Below, in pieces: positions 1 to 8,021 of a DNA stretch of 64,000 nucleotides. The DNA is taken from assembly GCA_002371715.1 (NCBI GenBank), contig DFGF01000068.1, forward strand, positions 1 through 64,000, read 5' to 3'. The notes beneath the pieces are model-generated. The model was not told the DNA's origin and did no database searches. It saw nothing but the letters and a program-made list of their open reading frames with translations. Position numbers and translations under genes: made by a program. Source of the stretch: Prevotella sp. UBA3757. GTDB lineage: Bacteria > Bacteroidota > Bacteroidia > Bacteroidales > Bacteroidaceae. The first letter of the stretch is position 1. Every line of letters starts with the position of its first letter.

Positions 1-1
1 A

Positions 2-418
2 GGCTTACTTATGAGTATGGTTAGAGTGAGAGAAGCTGATGTTAAAAATGATAGAGATAGTGACAGAGAATACAGAGATAAAAGAGACAAAGAAGACAGA
101 GATAACTCGCTGTCTGCGAAATATATAGGAAATAATGAAGCTACAAAAAGAGACAATGATGGAGGCGAAGAAGCCAAAGATAGGACAAATATAGTTCGTA
201 TTCCCTATAAGCAGTTGTCGAATGTTCAAAAGGACATCATCCAGTTTTGTAGTATCCCAAGAACGGCCAAGGAAATTATGGATCACATAGGCTATTACAA
301 CAACTCAAAGAATATGACCACGTATGTTAGACCATTGTTGGAGATGGGATATTTAGAGATGACTGAACCCGACAAGCCCAAAAGTAAGAATCAGAAGTAT
401 CGGAAACTTAGAAAGTAA
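2..418 (+). CDS. C-terminal part of an AlbA_2/Fic-C-type ATP-binding protein (5' end outside window)
   Basis: The reading frame is open from base 2, so this is most likely the tail of a gene that starts left of the window, although an ATG occurs at 11. The visible part has a low-complexity, highly charged stretch (many D, R, K, E; roughly residues 10-60) and then a winged-helix-like segment (VQKDIIQFCSIPRTAKEI, then NMTTYVRPLLEMGYLEMT). That C-terminal winged helix is what I know from Schlafen/AlbA_2 'ATP-binding' proteins and Fic-like C-terminal domains of Bacteroidetes, which are putative regulators or stress/defence proteins. The function is unknown. Base composition is much more AT-rich than the genes from 657 on, which fits accessory DNA. 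A broken XRE gene follows 13 bp downstream. Confidence 0.6.
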   Translation, partial: GLLMSMVRVREADVKNDRDSDREYRDKRDKEDRDNSLSAKYIGNNEATKRDNDGGEEAKDRTNIVRIPYKQLSNVQKDIIQFCSIPRTAKEIMDHIGYYNNSKNMTTYVRPLLEMGYLEMTEPDKPKSKNQKYRKLRK

Positions 419-431
419 TAAATGGAAGCGT

Positions 432-563
432 ATGATATTCGGTAAGAAAATAAAAGAACTCAGAGAAGAGCACGGGATGGTGCAGCGAAAACTGGCGGCT
501 GCACTGGATATAGACACGCCTATGTATAGCAAGATTGAAACCTTTGACCGTTGGTCAAGGTAG
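432..563 (+). pseudogene. Truncated XRE-family helix-turn-helix regulator (N-terminal fragment)
   Basis: ATG at 432 opens a 43-residue frame starting MIFGKKIKELREEHG and containing VQRKLAAALDIDTPMYSKIE. This is the N-terminal HTH of the small XRE regulators that normally continue after SKIE with a G-E-R-R-A-K-R-type stretch. Here the match stops after 'SKIE' and the frame reads TFDRWSR and a stop at 561-563, so more than half of the usual ~100-residue protein is missing. DNA binding is unlikely because the HTH fold is incomplete. The break lies just before the inverted repeat and promoter of the next gene, which suggests a deletion or recombination junction. The HTH identity is solid; the mechanism of loss is inference. 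Confidence 0.75.
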
Positions 564-576
564 GCTGCACCTCGGC

Positions 577-610
577 AATACCAAAGAAAAACGCGTTTTC
601 CTTTGGTATT
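577..610. repeat. 34-bp near-perfect palindrome upstream of yfhO-like gene
   Basis: Arms AATACCAAAG and CTTTGGTATT (577-586, 601-610) enclose a second perfect palindrome, AAAACGCGTTTT (588-599). Only one position pair (587/600) is mismatched. It overlaps the -33 box of the downstream promoter, so it could be an operator, or a hairpin that ends transcription from the left. Confidence 0.7.
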
Positions 611-633
611 TCGCTCGGTTTGCACTACCTTTG
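602..633 (+). promoter_or_regulatory. Bacteroidetes-type promoter for the YfhO-like gene
   Basis: TTTG (602-605), 20 bp, then TACCTTTG (626-633) matches the sigma-ABfr consensus TTTG-N19-21-TAnnTTTG exactly. The start codon at 657 lies 23 bp downstream. Confidence 0.8.
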
Positions 634-656
634 CACGCGAATAATAATAATAAGGT

Positions 657-3188
657 ATGAAAAATTTGAAGTTGTGGCTGCCCGACATCCTGGCAGTAGT
701 GCTGTTTGCAGTCATCTCGTTTGCTTATTTCTTTCCTGCTGACATAGAGGGCCGCATCCTCTATCGGCACGATTCGTCGGCCGGACGCGGTGCCGGCCAG
801 GAGGCCTCGGAGTATCAGCAGCGCACCGGCAAGGTGACGCGCTGGACCAATGCACTGTTTGGCGGCATGCCAACCTATCAGACGGCTCCGTCGTACAACA
901 GCATGACGGTGCTGTCGAAGGCCGAGAAGGCCTACCACCTCTGGTTGCCAGAGAATGTGTGGTACGTCTTTGCCTACCTGTTGGGATTCTATATCATGCT
1001 CAGAGCCTTTGACTTCCGTCAGTACCTGGCCATGCTGGGTGCAGTGGTCTGGGCATTCTCGAGCTATTTCTTCATCATCATTGCGGCAGGCCACATCTGG
1101 AAAGTCATGGCACTGGCCTTCCTGCCACCGATGATTGGCGGCGTGATACTGGCCTACAGGGGCAAGTACCTATGGGGGCTGGTGGTGACGTCGTTCTTCG
1201 CCGCCCTGGAGATTATGGCCAACCACGTGCAGATGACCTACTATTACCTCTCGGTCATCCTGCTCATGGCCCTGGCATTCATCATTGACGGCCTGCGCCG
1301 CAAGGCCTATGCCCACCTGCTGAAGGCCACCGGCGTCTGTCTGGCTGCGGCACTGATAGCCATCGGCCTGAACCTCTCGAACCTCTACCATACGTGGGAG
1401 TACGGTCAGGAGACCATGCGCGGCAAGAGCGAGCTGGTGAAGGCCAACAGTGCCAACCAGACACCCAGCGGACTGGACCGCGACTACATCACGCAGTGGA
1501 GCTACGGCATTGACGAGACGTGGACGCTGCTGGTGCCCAACACAAAGGGTGGCGCCTCGGTGCCCCTGGCCGAGAACAAGACCGCCATGGCCAAGGCCGA
1601 CCCCAACTACGTGGGCATCTACCAGCAGTTAGGACAGTACTGGGGCAACCAGCCCATGACGGCCGGACCGGTGTATGTCGGTGCCTTTGTGCTGATGCTC
1701 TTTGTGCTGGGCTTGTTCATCGTCAGGGGGCCGCTGAAGTGGGCATTGCTCATAGCCACCATCCTGTCGGTGCTGCTGTCGTGGGGCCGCAACTTCATGC
1801 CGTTCACCGACTTCTTCATCGACTACGTACCCATGTATGCCAAGTTCCGCACGGTGGCCTCCATCCTGGTGGTGGCTGAGTTCACCATCCCCTTGCTGGC
1901 CATGCTGGCACTGAAGGAGATTGTCACCGGTGCCATCGATGTCAAGAGCAAGAAGTTCCGTACCTCGCTCATAGCCTCGTTCCTGCTGACGGGCGGCATC
2001 GCCCTGCTGTTCTGGCTGATGCCGAAGGCCTTCTTCTCTGACTTTGTCAGCCAGAGCGAGATGCAGGCCATGAGCCAGATACCCGCCGACCAGCTGACGC
2101 CGCTGCTCGCCAACCTGACGGAGATGCGCATGGCCATGTTCACGTCCGACGCCCTGCGCTCGTTCTGGATCATCCTTATCGGTACGGCCCTGCTGCTGGC
2201 TTTCTGCTTCAGGAAACTGCGTGCCGAATGGATGGTTGCCGGCATGCTGCTGCTCTGCCTGACAGACATGTGGCAGGTCAACAAGCGCTACCTGAACGAC
2301 GGCATGTTCGTGTCGAAGTCGATGCGCGAGGCTCCCATTGAGAAGTCGGAAGCCATCGACCATATCCTGCAGGACAAGTCGCTGGACTATCGCGTGCTGA
2401 ACCTGGCCACCTCGACATTCAACGAGAACGAGACATCCTACTACCTGAAAAGCATCGGTGGCTACCATGCCGCCAAGCTGCGCCGCTACCAGGAACTCAT
2501 CGATGCCCACATCCAGCCGGAGATGTCCGGCGTGTTTGACGCTGTCAGCCGCTCTGCCGGCGACATGACGCAAGTGAATGGCGACTCGATATTCCCCGTG
2601 CTCAACATGCTCAACACGAAATACTTCATCCTGCCACTGCAGGGTGGCCGGACGGTACCCCTGGAGAATCCCTATACCTATGGCAATGCGTGGTTTGTCG
2701 ACAAGTTGCACTACGTCGATAATGCCAACGACGAGCTGGACATGACCGGCAAGCTGCCCCTGCGCCATGAGGCCGTGGCCGACCGCAGGTTCAGCCAGCA
2801 GCTGGGCGAGGCCGTCGCTCAGGATACGAATAGCGTGGTGCGCCTGACGGCCTACGAACCCAACCAGCTGACCTATGAGGTCAACTCAGGCAAGGGCGGC
2901 GTCGTGGTTTTCTCGGAAATCTACTATCCCGGCTGGACGGCTACGGTGGATGGCGTCGAGCAGGAGCTGGGCCGCGTCGACTACGTGTTGCGTGCCCTGC
3001 AGGTGAAGCCCGGCCGCCACGAGGTGGTGCTGAGCTTCTTCCCCAAGACCATCGACCGCACGGAGACCGTGGCCTATATCAGCTACGGCGTGCTGTTGCT
3101 GATTATTCTGCTGCTGATATGGAAATATGTACGTAAGCGTAATGACCGTACCAGCCAACCACAGCCAGACACAACAGCGGAAGCATAA
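657..3188 (+). CDS. YfhO-family polytopic membrane protein
   Basis: The 843-residue protein begins MKNLKLWLPDILAVVLFAV, a membrane segment without a cleavage site, followed by the soluble loop with FGGMPTYQ typical of the family. It has about a dozen further hydrophobic segments (for example near residues 100-160, 180-240, 345-400, 435-460, 500-545 and 810-830). The C-terminal extracytoplasmic domain carries the family pattern SEIYYPGWTATVDG and 'KPGRHEVVLSFFP'. YfhO proteins resemble GT-C glycosyltransferases; in Gram-positives YfhO glycosylates lipoteichoic acid, and the substrate in Bacteroidetes is not known. It sits alone behind its own promoter. Its last 86 bp overlap the 3' end of the convergent fucose permease gene. 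Family assignment is firm; function is not. Confidence 0.9.
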   Translation: MKNLKLWLPDILAVVLFAVISFAYFFPADIEGRILYRHDSSAGRGAGQEASEYQQRTGKVTRWTNALFGGMPTYQTAPSYNSMTVLSKAEKAYHLWLPENVWYVFAYLLGFYIMLRAFDFRQYLAMLGAVVWAFSSYFFIIIAAGHIWKVMALAFLPPMIGGVILAYRGKYLWGLVVTSFFAALEIMANHVQMTYYYLSVILLMALAFIIDGLRRKAYAHLLKATGVCLAAALIAIGLNLSNLYHTWEYGQETMRGKSELVKANSANQTPSGLDRDYITQWSYGIDETWTLLVPNTKGGASVPLAENKTAMAKADPNYVGIYQQLGQYWGNQPMTAGPVYVGAFVLMLFVLGLFIVRGPLKWALLIATILSVLLSWGRNFMPFTDFFIDYVPMYAKFRTVASILVVAEFTIPLLAMLALKEIVTGAIDVKSKKFRTSLIASFLLTGGIALLFWLMPKAFFSDFVSQSEMQAMSQIPADQLTPLLANLTEMRMAMFTSDALRSFWIILIGTALLLAFCFRKLRAEWMVAGMLLLCLTDMWQVNKRYLNDGMFVSKSMREAPIEKSEAIDHILQDKSLDYRVLNLATSTFNENETSYYLKSIGGYHAAKLRRYQELIDAHIQPEMSGVFDAVSRSAGDMTQVNGDSIFPVLNMLNTKYFILPLQGGRTVPLENPYTYGNAWFVDKLHYVDNANDELDMTGKLPLRHEAVADRRFSQQLGEAVAQDTNSVVRLTAYEPNQLTYEVNSGKGGVVVFSEIYYPGWTATVDGVEQELGRVDYVLRALQVKPGRHEVVLSFFPKTIDRTETVAYISYGVLLLIILLLIWKYVRKRNDRTSQPQPDTTAEA

Positions 3189-4431
3189 ACGACAGATTGG
3201 TGCTGGGCAGTCCGAACAGGCTCACACCACTATCAATGATCATGGCCTGAATGGGCGGGAATACCGAACCGCCCAGGATGGCCATGATGAGTCCTGCACT
3301 GGCTATCTTGGCATGCTCGCGGACACCGTTCAGCGACAAGGCAAAGATGGTGGGGAACATCAGTGACAGGCAGCCGCTGACCAGAATCAGACAGTAGAGA
3401 CCGTTGCGGTCGGTGAAGATGATGGCACCCAGCAGGGCTGCCATGCCCACGATGGCCAGTACTGACAGCATGCGCGACGGCGAGAACCATCGCATGAGCC
3501 ACGTACACAGGAAGCGGCTTGCGGCAAAGCATACCAGGGCGGCGATGTTGTACTTCTGGGCCACCACCATGGCTTCGTAGTCCGTCATGCCCTCGTCCAC
3601 GAACAGGCGCATGCCATACTGGATGATGTACGTCCAACAGGCCACCTGTGCCCCCACATAGCAGAACTGGGCCACGACGCCCATGCGGTACATGCCGTGG
3701 TGCATCAGCGCGCGCAGGGTGTCGACGACGGGATACCGCTGCATGTCCTTGTCGTTCAGCGGAAATCGCACGATGGCTATGATGACCAGGAGAATCATGA
3801 CCACCGCAGCAATATATATGTATGGCTGAATCAGGATGCCCAGGTCGTAGTTTTTCAGGATATTGAACTGTTGGAGCGGCATGGCATCGCGGATGTTGGC
3901 TTTCAGCGGATTCAGACCTTTGTGGACTGCCATGGCCACAATCATGCCAACCACCGTACCCAGGGCGTTGAACGACTGGACGGCATTCAGCCGCTGGACG
4001 GCATTCCGCTCGTTGCCCATCAGGCAGACGTAGGGGTTGCACGTCGTCTCCAGAAACGACAGGCCGCAGGTCAGGATGAAGTAGGCTGCCAGGAAGGCGT
4101 AGAACTCGCCCACCATGCGTGCCGGCAGGAACAGCAGTGAACCGATGGCGTACAGTGCCAGTCCGACGATGATGCCCTTCTTGAACGAGTAGCGCTGTAT
4201 GAAGAGTGCCGCCGGTATGGCCATGCAGAAGTAGCCCAGGTTGAAGGCAATGGTGACGAACGATGCCTCGGTGGTGCCGATGCGGAAAATGCGCGAAAAG
4301 GCGTTGACCATCGGGGTTGTGACGTTGTTGGCAAAGCCCCAAAGGGCAAAGCAGATGGTAATCAGTACGAATACCACGAGGAAGTTCTTCTCCTGCTGTG
4401 TTGTTGTGTCAATCTTTCCTAATATCTTCAT
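3103..4431 (-). CDS. fucP: L-fucose permease (FucP-type MFS transporter)
   Basis: The protein has 442 residues from the ATG at 4431, the start that leaves a normal cytoplasmic N-terminus (MKILGKIDTTTQQEKNFLVV) before TM1; an in-frame ATG at 4491 would add 20 atypical residues. There are twelve predicted membrane helices. Family signatures are FALWGFANNVTTPMVNAF in TM1, SFLETTCNPYV after TM4, and AVQRLNAVQSFNALGTVVG before TM5, as in E. coli FucP, an L-fucose:H+ symporter. It is divergent from fkp with only 68 bp between start codons, which ties fucose uptake to fucose activation. The 3' end overlaps the YfhO-like gene by 86 bp, tail to tail. Other hexoses (galactose, glucose/galactose GluP type) cannot be excluded from sequence alone. 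Confidence 0.9.
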   Translation of the reverse strand: MKILGKIDTTTQQEKNFLVVFVLITICFALWGFANNVTTPMVNAFSRIFRIGTTEASFVTIAFNLGYFCMAIPAALFIQRYSFKKGIIVGLALYAIGSLLFLPARMVGEFYAFLAAYFILTCGLSFLETTCNPYVCLMGNERNAVQRLNAVQSFNALGTVVGMIVAMAVHKGLNPLKANIRDAMPLQQFNILKNYDLGILIQPYIYIAAVVMILLVIIAIVRFPLNDKDMQRYPVVDTLRALMHHGMYRMGVVAQFCYVGAQVACWTYIIQYGMRLFVDEGMTDYEAMVVAQKYNIAALVCFAASRFLCTWLMRWFSPSRMLSVLAIVGMAALLGAIIFTDRNGLYCLILVSGCLSLMFPTIFALSLNGVREHAKIASAGLIMAILGGSVFPPIQAMIIDSGVSLFGLPSTNLSFMLPLLCLAVVGWYGHYAYVHISISAAE

Positions 4432-4456
4432 GGTTAGTAAGTTTTTGTATATTTGC

Positions 4457-4488
4457 TTGCAAAGATACGAAAAAGTTTTGTAACTTTG
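4457..4488 (+). promoter_or_regulatory. Promoter for fkp, divergent from fucP
   Basis: TAACTTTG at 4481-4488 is a consensus -7 box 11 bp before the ATG at 4500. TTGC at 4457-4460, 20 bp upstream, is a weak -33. The short leader leaves little room for a Shine-Dalgarno sequence, as is common in this phylum. Confidence 0.6.
4460..4467 (-). promoter_or_regulatory. -7 element for fucP
   Basis: On the minus strand the bases read TATCTTTG, matching TAnnTTTG, 28 bp before the fucP ATG. I see no good -33 TTTG at the expected distance. Confidence 0.55.
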
Positions 4489-4499
4489 CACTCAAATAC

Positions 4500-7076
4500 A
4501 TGAAAAGAATGAAAAAACTACTCTCTTTACCACCAAATCTGGTGGAGTGCTTCCACGAAGTGACCGGACTGCCGCGTGATGAATACTTCTGTACGTGCGA
4601 CCCGATAGGCCACCGGTTAGGGTCGGGGGGCGGTACGACGTGGCTCCTCGACCAGGCCAAAGACTGGCTGGGTGGCGAGCGGTGCATCGTGCTGCATGCC
4701 GGCGGCCAGAGCAAGCGGCTGCCCTCCTACGCCGTCAGTGGCAAGGTGCTGACACCTATTCCCGTGTTCCGCTGGGAGCGCGGCCAGCGCCTGTCGCAGA
4801 CGCTGCTCGACCTGCAGTTGCCGCTCTATGAGCGAATGATGGCGCAGGCGCCGCGCCGGCTGACCACGATGATTGTCAGCGGCGACGTCTACATCCGTGC
4901 CGCCGAGCGCATCGGCGACATCCCCGATGCCGACGTGGTGTGCTACGGCCTATGGCTCGACGCCTCGATAGCCCGTAACCATGGCGTGTTCGTCAGCGAC
5001 CGCCGCACGCCCGGCGTGCTGAAGCAGATGCTGCAGAAGCCGTCGCCCGAACGGCTGCAGGCGTTGCTGCGTGACCACTACTACCTGACGGACATCGGCA
5101 TCTGGATGCTGAGCGACAAGGCCGTCCGCCTGCTCGCCCAGCGCAGCACCTCCGAGGCGTCGCCCCTGCCCTCGTATTTGAAAGCATACGACCTCTATTC
5201 GGAGTTCGGCTGTGCGCTTGGCACCGACCCGACCATTGACGACCCCGAACTCAGGGCCCTGACGGTGGCCATTGTCCCGCTGCCAGGCGGCGCGTTCTAC
5301 CACTTCGGCACGTCGCGCGAGATGATCAGTTCGACGCTGGCCGTCCAGAACATCGTCAACGACCAGCGCGACATCATGCACAACGACCGCAAGCCCCATC
5401 CCAGCATTTTTACGCAGAACACCGTCGCGCACTACCGGTTTACGGAAGAGAACTACAATATCTGGATAGAGAACAGCTACATCGGGCCGCGCTGGCGGCT
5501 GACCCACGACAATGTGGTGACGGGCGTGCCCGAGAACGACTGGGACATCACGCTGGGGCCCGGTGAGTGCATAGACGTGACGCCCGTGGGCGAGACCGAC
5601 TACGAGGTGCGCCGCTACCATATTGACGATGCCGTGAACAGCAACGAGCTGGCCGAGCGGGCCAACCTGCGGCGGCTGTTTGCGCAGCGCCGCCAGTTCC
5701 GTAGCCAGAACTGGCCGGCACTGGCCAAGAACTGGCAGCACTCGGTGTTCTACCAGCTCGACCTGGACGATGCGGCCCGCGAATACGGCGAGATGGGCAT
5801 CCCGATGCCCGATGCCATCGCGGCCGATGCCCCGCTGATGACGCGCATCCACGACGCCATGTTCCGTGGCGACGACCAGAAGGCCTTTGCCCTGTTGCGC
5901 GAGGGCATCCTGTCGCCCCTCACCACGCAGCTGTCGCCGCACGCGTCGCCGCGCCTCTCGGCCTATCCCGACCAGATTGTGTGGAGCCGTTCGCCCGTGC
6001 GCATCGACCTGGCAGGCGGGTGGACCGATACGCCGCCCTACTGCCTGATGGAGGGTGGCTCAGTGGTCAACATCGCCATCGAACTGAACGGTCAGCCGCC
6101 GTTGCAGGCGTATGTCAAGTCATGCCGCGAGCCGCACATCGTGCTGCGCAGCATTGACCTGGGAGCCATGGAGGTCATTGACACCTACGAGCAGCTGTCA
6201 CAATATAATAAGGTAGGGTCGCCGTTCTCCATACCGAAGGCCGCCCTGGCCCTGGCGGGTTTCCTGCCCGATTTCTGCGGCGAGAGCTACCCCTCGCTGC
6301 GGACCCAGCTGGAAAGCTTCGGCAGCGGCATAGAGCTGACGCTGCTGTCGGCCGTACCCGCCGGCAGTGGTCTGGGCACAAGCAGCATCCTGGCAGCCAC
6401 GGTGCTTGGTGCCGTCAGCGACTTCTGTTCGCTGGCGTGGGACAAGACCGAGATAGGCTACCGCACGCTGGTGCTCGAGCAGTTGCTGACGACCGGCGGC
6501 GGCTGGCAGGACCAGTTTGGTGGCGTGCTGGGTGGTGTCAAACTGCTGCAGACGCAGCGCGGTTTCGACCAGAACCCGCAGGTGCGCTGGTTGCCCGACG
6601 GTCTGTTTACCCAGCCGGAGTACGCCGGATGCCACCTGCTGTACTACACCGGCATCACGCGCACGGCCAAGACCATACTGGCCGAAATCGTGCGCCGCAT
6701 GTTTCTGAATCATGGCGGCGAATTGCGCCAGCTGCGCGCGATGAAGGCCCACGCCATAGACATGTACGAGGCCATCCAGCGCCAGGACTTCGAGAGCTAC
6801 GGCCGGTTGGTGCGCCAGACGTGGCACCAGAACCAGCAGATAGACAGCGGCACCAATCCGGAGGGCGTGCAGCGCATCACGTCGCTCGTCGACGACCTCT
6901 GCCTGGGCTACAAGTTGCCCGGTGCCGGTGGTGGCGGCTACCTGTACATGGTGGCCAAGGACCCGGAGGCAGCCGCCCGCATCAAGCAGATTATCAATCA
7001 GGCCCAGCCCAATCCCAACGCCCGCTTCGTGGATATGAAACTCTCAAAGACGGGGCTGCAGGTGTCGCGCAGCTGA
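4500..7076 (+). CDS. fkp: Bifunctional L-fucokinase / L-fucose-1-phosphate guanylyltransferase (Fkp)
   Basis: The protein has 858 residues from the ATG at 4500, chosen because it follows the promoter and begins directly at the family N-terminus; Bacteroides Fkp is about 950. The N-terminal half has the nucleotidyltransferase motif LHAGGQSKRLPSYAVSGK (about residues 65-82) for GDP-fucose formation. The C-terminal half is a GHMP kinase with SPVRIDLAGGWTDTPP (about 498-513), the ATP loop PAGSGLGTSS (about 620-629) and LPGAGGGGYLYMV near the end. Fkp converts free L-fucose to fucose-1-phosphate and then GDP-fucose, used by Bacteroides to fucosylate capsule and surface glycoproteins. With divergent fucP it forms a salvage unit. 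An 8-bp-period repeat fills the gap to the next gene. Confidence 0.93.
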   Translation: MKRMKKLLSLPPNLVECFHEVTGLPRDEYFCTCDPIGHRLGSGGGTTWLLDQAKDWLGGERCIVLHAGGQSKRLPSYAVSGKVLTPIPVFRWERGQRLSQTLLDLQLPLYERMMAQAPRRLTTMIVSGDVYIRAAERIGDIPDADVVCYGLWLDASIARNHGVFVSDRRTPGVLKQMLQKPSPERLQALLRDHYYLTDIGIWMLSDKAVRLLAQRSTSEASPLPSYLKAYDLYSEFGCALGTDPTIDDPELRALTVAIVPLPGGAFYHFGTSREMISSTLAVQNIVNDQRDIMHNDRKPHPSIFTQNTVAHYRFTEENYNIWIENSYIGPRWRLTHDNVVTGVPENDWDITLGPGECIDVTPVGETDYEVRRYHIDDAVNSNELAERANLRRLFAQRRQFRSQNWPALAKNWQHSVFYQLDLDDAAREYGEMGIPMPDAIAADAPLMTRIHDAMFRGDDQKAFALLREGILSPLTTQLSPHASPRLSAYPDQIVWSRSPVRIDLAGGWTDTPPYCLMEGGSVVNIAIELNGQPPLQAYVKSCREPHIVLRSIDLGAMEVIDTYEQLSQYNKVGSPFSIPKAALALAGFLPDFCGESYPSLRTQLESFGSGIELTLLSAVPAGSGLGTSSILAATVLGAVSDFCSLAWDKTEIGYRTLVLEQLLTTGGGWQDQFGGVLGGVKLLQTQRGFDQNPQVRWLPDGLFTQPEYAGCHLLYYTGITRTAKTILAEIVRRMFLNHGGELRQLRAMKAHAIDMYEAIQRQDFESYGRLVRQTWHQNQQIDSGTNPEGVQRITSLVDDLCLGYKLPGAGGGGYLYMVAKDPEAAARIKQIINQAQPNPNARFVDMKLSKTGLQVSRS

Positions 7077-7082
7077 CGTGGG

Positions 7083-7123
7083 TGATTGAGAAATTGAGGG
7101 ATTGAGAGATTGAGAAATTGAGA
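7083..7123. repeat. 8-bp-period intergenic repeat (GATTGAGA-like)
   Basis: About five degenerate copies of GATTGAGA/AATTGAGA fill nearly all of the 54-bp gap between fkp and the GSCFA gene and end 7 bp before its ATG. Same class as the other short-period runs in this window. Confidence 0.75.
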
Positions 7124-7130
7124 CCTGAAG

Positions 7131-8021
7131 ATGGAGTTCAGAACTGTTGTTGACATACCGAAGCCAGGCTTCGAAATCCGGCCCTGCGAGGAGCTGCTCT
7201 TCGTCGGCTCATGCTTTGCCGACGGCATCGGCCAGCGGTTCAGGGACGAGGGGTTCCCGGTGACCGTCAACCCCTACGGCACGATGTATAACCCCGCCTC
7301 CGTGCTGCACACCATTGAGCGTTGTCAGAGGGTGCCTCGCATCGTGTTTCTGACGCTGGGCACGAACCATGTCTACCGGCTGAAGGCCACTGGCGAAATC
7401 GTGGACAACTGCCAGAAGCGGCCCCAAAGCCTGTTTCAGGAGGAAACGCTGACGGTCGACGACTGTTGCGGCTACCTGGAGCAGGCCGTCCAGACGCTGC
7501 GGATGCGCAATCCCGACGTGCATGTGGTGCTGACGGTCAGCCCGATACGCTACCGGAAATACGGTTACCACGAGAGCCAACTGTCAAAGGCCACCCTGCT
7601 GTTGGCAGTCGACAGACTGACCGGGCATTCTGGGTGCTCTGAGTATTCTGAGTGCTCTGAGTATTCTGAGTATTCTGATTATTCCGATTATTCTGATTAT
7701 TCCGAGTATTCCGATTATTCTGAGCATATCCATTATTTCCCGGCTTACGAGCTGGTTCTTGACGAGCTGCGTGACTACCGCTTCTATGCTCCCGACATGC
7801 TGCACCCCTCGCAGCAGGCTGTTGACTACGTCTGGGAACGGCTGGTCGAGGCGTGTTTCTCGGCTGAGGCCAAAACGTTCCTGGACGAATGGCGCCCGCT
7901 GAAACAGGCGCTGGCCCACAGGCCGTTCAATCCCGAATCGGCAGAATATCGGGCCTTTATGGATAAAACAATGTTAAAAGTCGCTGAATTACGGAAAAAA
8001 TATCGTACCTTCGCACTATGA
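7131..8021 (+). CDS. GSCFA-domain protein with an in-frame S-[ED]-Y repeat
   Basis: A 296-residue cytoplasmic-looking protein with the family-naming motif near the N-terminus (LLFVGSCFADGIGQRF, about residues 22-37), then VNPYGTMYNPASVL and the FLTLGTNHVY segment. GSCFA proteins are SGNH-hydrolase-like; their substrate is unknown. Residues 167-199 are an inserted low-complexity run of S-E/D-Y triplets encoded by a 9-bp DNA repeat, between the VVLTVSPIRYRK strand and the conserved HYFPAYELVLDELRDYRFY segment, so it probably forms a surface loop. The stop codon overlaps the start of murF-alr (ATGA), so the two are translationally coupled, a gene order I know from other Bacteroidetes. Confidence 0.85.
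   Translation: MEFRTVVDIPKPGFEIRPCEELLFVGSCFADGIGQRFRDEGFPVTVNPYGTMYNPASVLHTIERCQRVPRIVFLTLGTNHVYRLKATGEIVDNCQKRPQSLFQEETLTVDDCCGYLEQAVQTLRMRNPDVHVVLTVSPIRYRKYGYHESQLSKATLLLAVDRLTGHSGCSEYSECSEYSEYSDYSDYSDYSEYSDYSEHIHYFPAYELVLDELRDYRFYAPDMLHPSQQAVDYVWERLVEACFSAEAKTFLDEWRPLKQALAHRPFNPESAEYRAFMDKTMLKVAELRKKYRTFAL
7629..7727 (+). repeat. In-frame 9-bp tandem repeat (11 units) inside the GSCFA gene
   Basis: Eleven consecutive 9-bp units of the TATTCTGAG/TATTCCGAT type encode 33 residues of Ser-Glu/Asp-Tyr (two Cys and one Gly variants at the start, His at the end). Because 9 is a multiple of 3, unit gain or loss would keep frame. Confidence 0.9.

Noticed and set aside
432..563. Functional small HTH protein
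   Set aside because: It stops in the middle of the conserved XRE region; 43 residues do not complete the five-helix fold.
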